A DNA stretch of 64,000 bases from positions 930,001-994,000 of the forward strand of contig NZ_CP084463.1 of NCBI RefSeq assembly GCF_020405185.1, in the 5' to 3' direction. The notes below the pieces were generated by a model, which saw nothing but the letters and a program-made list of their open reading frames with translations, did not search any database and was not told the DNA's origin. This document shows, piece by piece, positions 63,626-64,000 of this stretch; the stretch's first letter is position 1, and every line of letters starts with the position of its first letter. Source of the stretch: Halomicrobium salinisoli. Its GTDB lineage: Archaea; Halobacteriota; Halobacteria; Halobacteriales; Haloarculaceae. Position numbers and translations under genes: made by a program.

Positions 63626-64000
63626 ATGCGAACCGTCGAGGACCCCGAGGGCGACCGGTACCTGCTCGTCAAGGAGTCCGGCGAGTCCAGCCTCGTCCGT
63701 GACCCCGAGACCGGCGCGGAGCGACACCTCCCCAACGACGACCTCGAACCAGTCGCCGGCGAGTCGCCGCTGGTCACCGCCGCGGGCGCCGTCGACGAGT
63801 CCCTCCGGCGGGTCCTGACGGCCGTCCCCGACGAGCGGGCGCTGGGACTCCTGCTCGAACTCGACGAGCGGGGACCGCTGGACGTCCACGTCCTGCTCGA
63901 TTCCTACGACCTCTGCGAGAGCGACCTGCACGGCCTCGTCGCCGAGTTCCGGGCCGCCGGGCTCGTCGAGGAGGCCGACGTGACGGGGCGGCGCGGCTAC
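63626..64000 (+). CDS. Haloarchaeal helix-turn-helix-type protein, 3' end outside window
   Basis: The first 125 residues of a gene cut by the window edge. It starts MRTVEDPEGDRYLLVKESGE, with the conserved-looking RDPETGAERHLPNDDLEPV. A winged-helix-like segment follows: VLTAVPDERALGLLLELDER, LDVHVLLDSYDLCESDLHGL and VAEFRAAGLVEEADV. This fits a DNA-binding regulator seen in many haloarchaea, but the role is not known to me. The downstream part cannot be judged. Confidence 0.65.
   Translation, partial: MRTVEDPEGDRYLLVKESGESSLVRDPETGAERHLPNDDLEPVAGESPLVTAAGAVDESLRRVLTAVPDERALGLLLELDERGPLDVHVLLDSYDLCESDLHGLVAEFRAAGLVEEADVTGRRGY

Overview
This window is a stretch of chromosome from an extremely halophilic archaeon (class Halobacteria). 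The signs are very GC-rich DNA, proteins full of Asp and Glu, and many genes that start 25-32 bases after a TATA-like box with no leader. It also has lineage markers: the PurN-PurH and FolC-FolP fusions, sn-glycerol-1-phosphate dehydrogenase (archaeal lipids), the archaeal termination nuclease aCPSF1/FttA, family-B DNA polymerase, HalOD1 domains and an intron-containing tRNA-Gln. Genus cannot be fixed from the sequence alone; a Haloarcula/Halomicrobium-like relative is only a guess. I see no rRNA, transposase, integrase or CRISPR array.

Layout. 0-3.3 kb: lysA-dapE (lysine) and a phosphoribosyltransferase. 3.6-10.2 kb: purB, a PrsW-like membrane protease, a purN-purH fusion, a SHOCT protein and an FNT channel. 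10.4-13.7 kb: a membrane protein and folCP. 13.8-17.2 kb: the most unusual locus. A protein with two HalOD1-like domains and a degenerate RecA-like domain overlaps by one codon a CHAT (caspase-fold) peptidase gene, and a convergent 43-residue membrane peptide gene follows. 17.3-28.4 kb: GNAT, methyltransferase, XPB-like helicase, glycosyltransferase, S9 peptidase, egsA and several small zinc or membrane proteins. 28.4-34.7 kb: nitrogen assimilation, gltB and gdhB, each behind an AT-rich control region. 35-42.3 kb: small proteins, a BNR propeller, proS, an ATP-grasp protein and fttA with a structured leader. 42.3-53.9 kb: dsbB, an aldo/keto reductase, an 81-base hairpin element, a Tat-exported binding protein with dockerin repeats, nth, DUF371, a GH2-like protein, a coiled-coil protein, LysE and HD proteins, and a GNAT-zinc fusion. 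53.9-56.2 kb: tRNA-Gln with intron, an AT-richer HNH endonuclease, and a sirR/ferritin-like operon. 56.3-60 kb: sufCBD. 60-64 kb: polB and small haloarchaeal genes, the last cut by the window edge.

How it fits together. Most of the content is core metabolism and information processing: lysine, purine, folate, glutamate, lipid backbone, Fe-S clusters, DNA repair and replication, and transcription termination. The iron-related sirR/ferritin unit sits next to the Fe-S assembly operon. The accessory content worth attention is the HalOD1/CHAT module, the HNH gene beside the tRNA, the dockerin-bearing binding protein, the degenerate GH2 protein and several structured non-coding segments.
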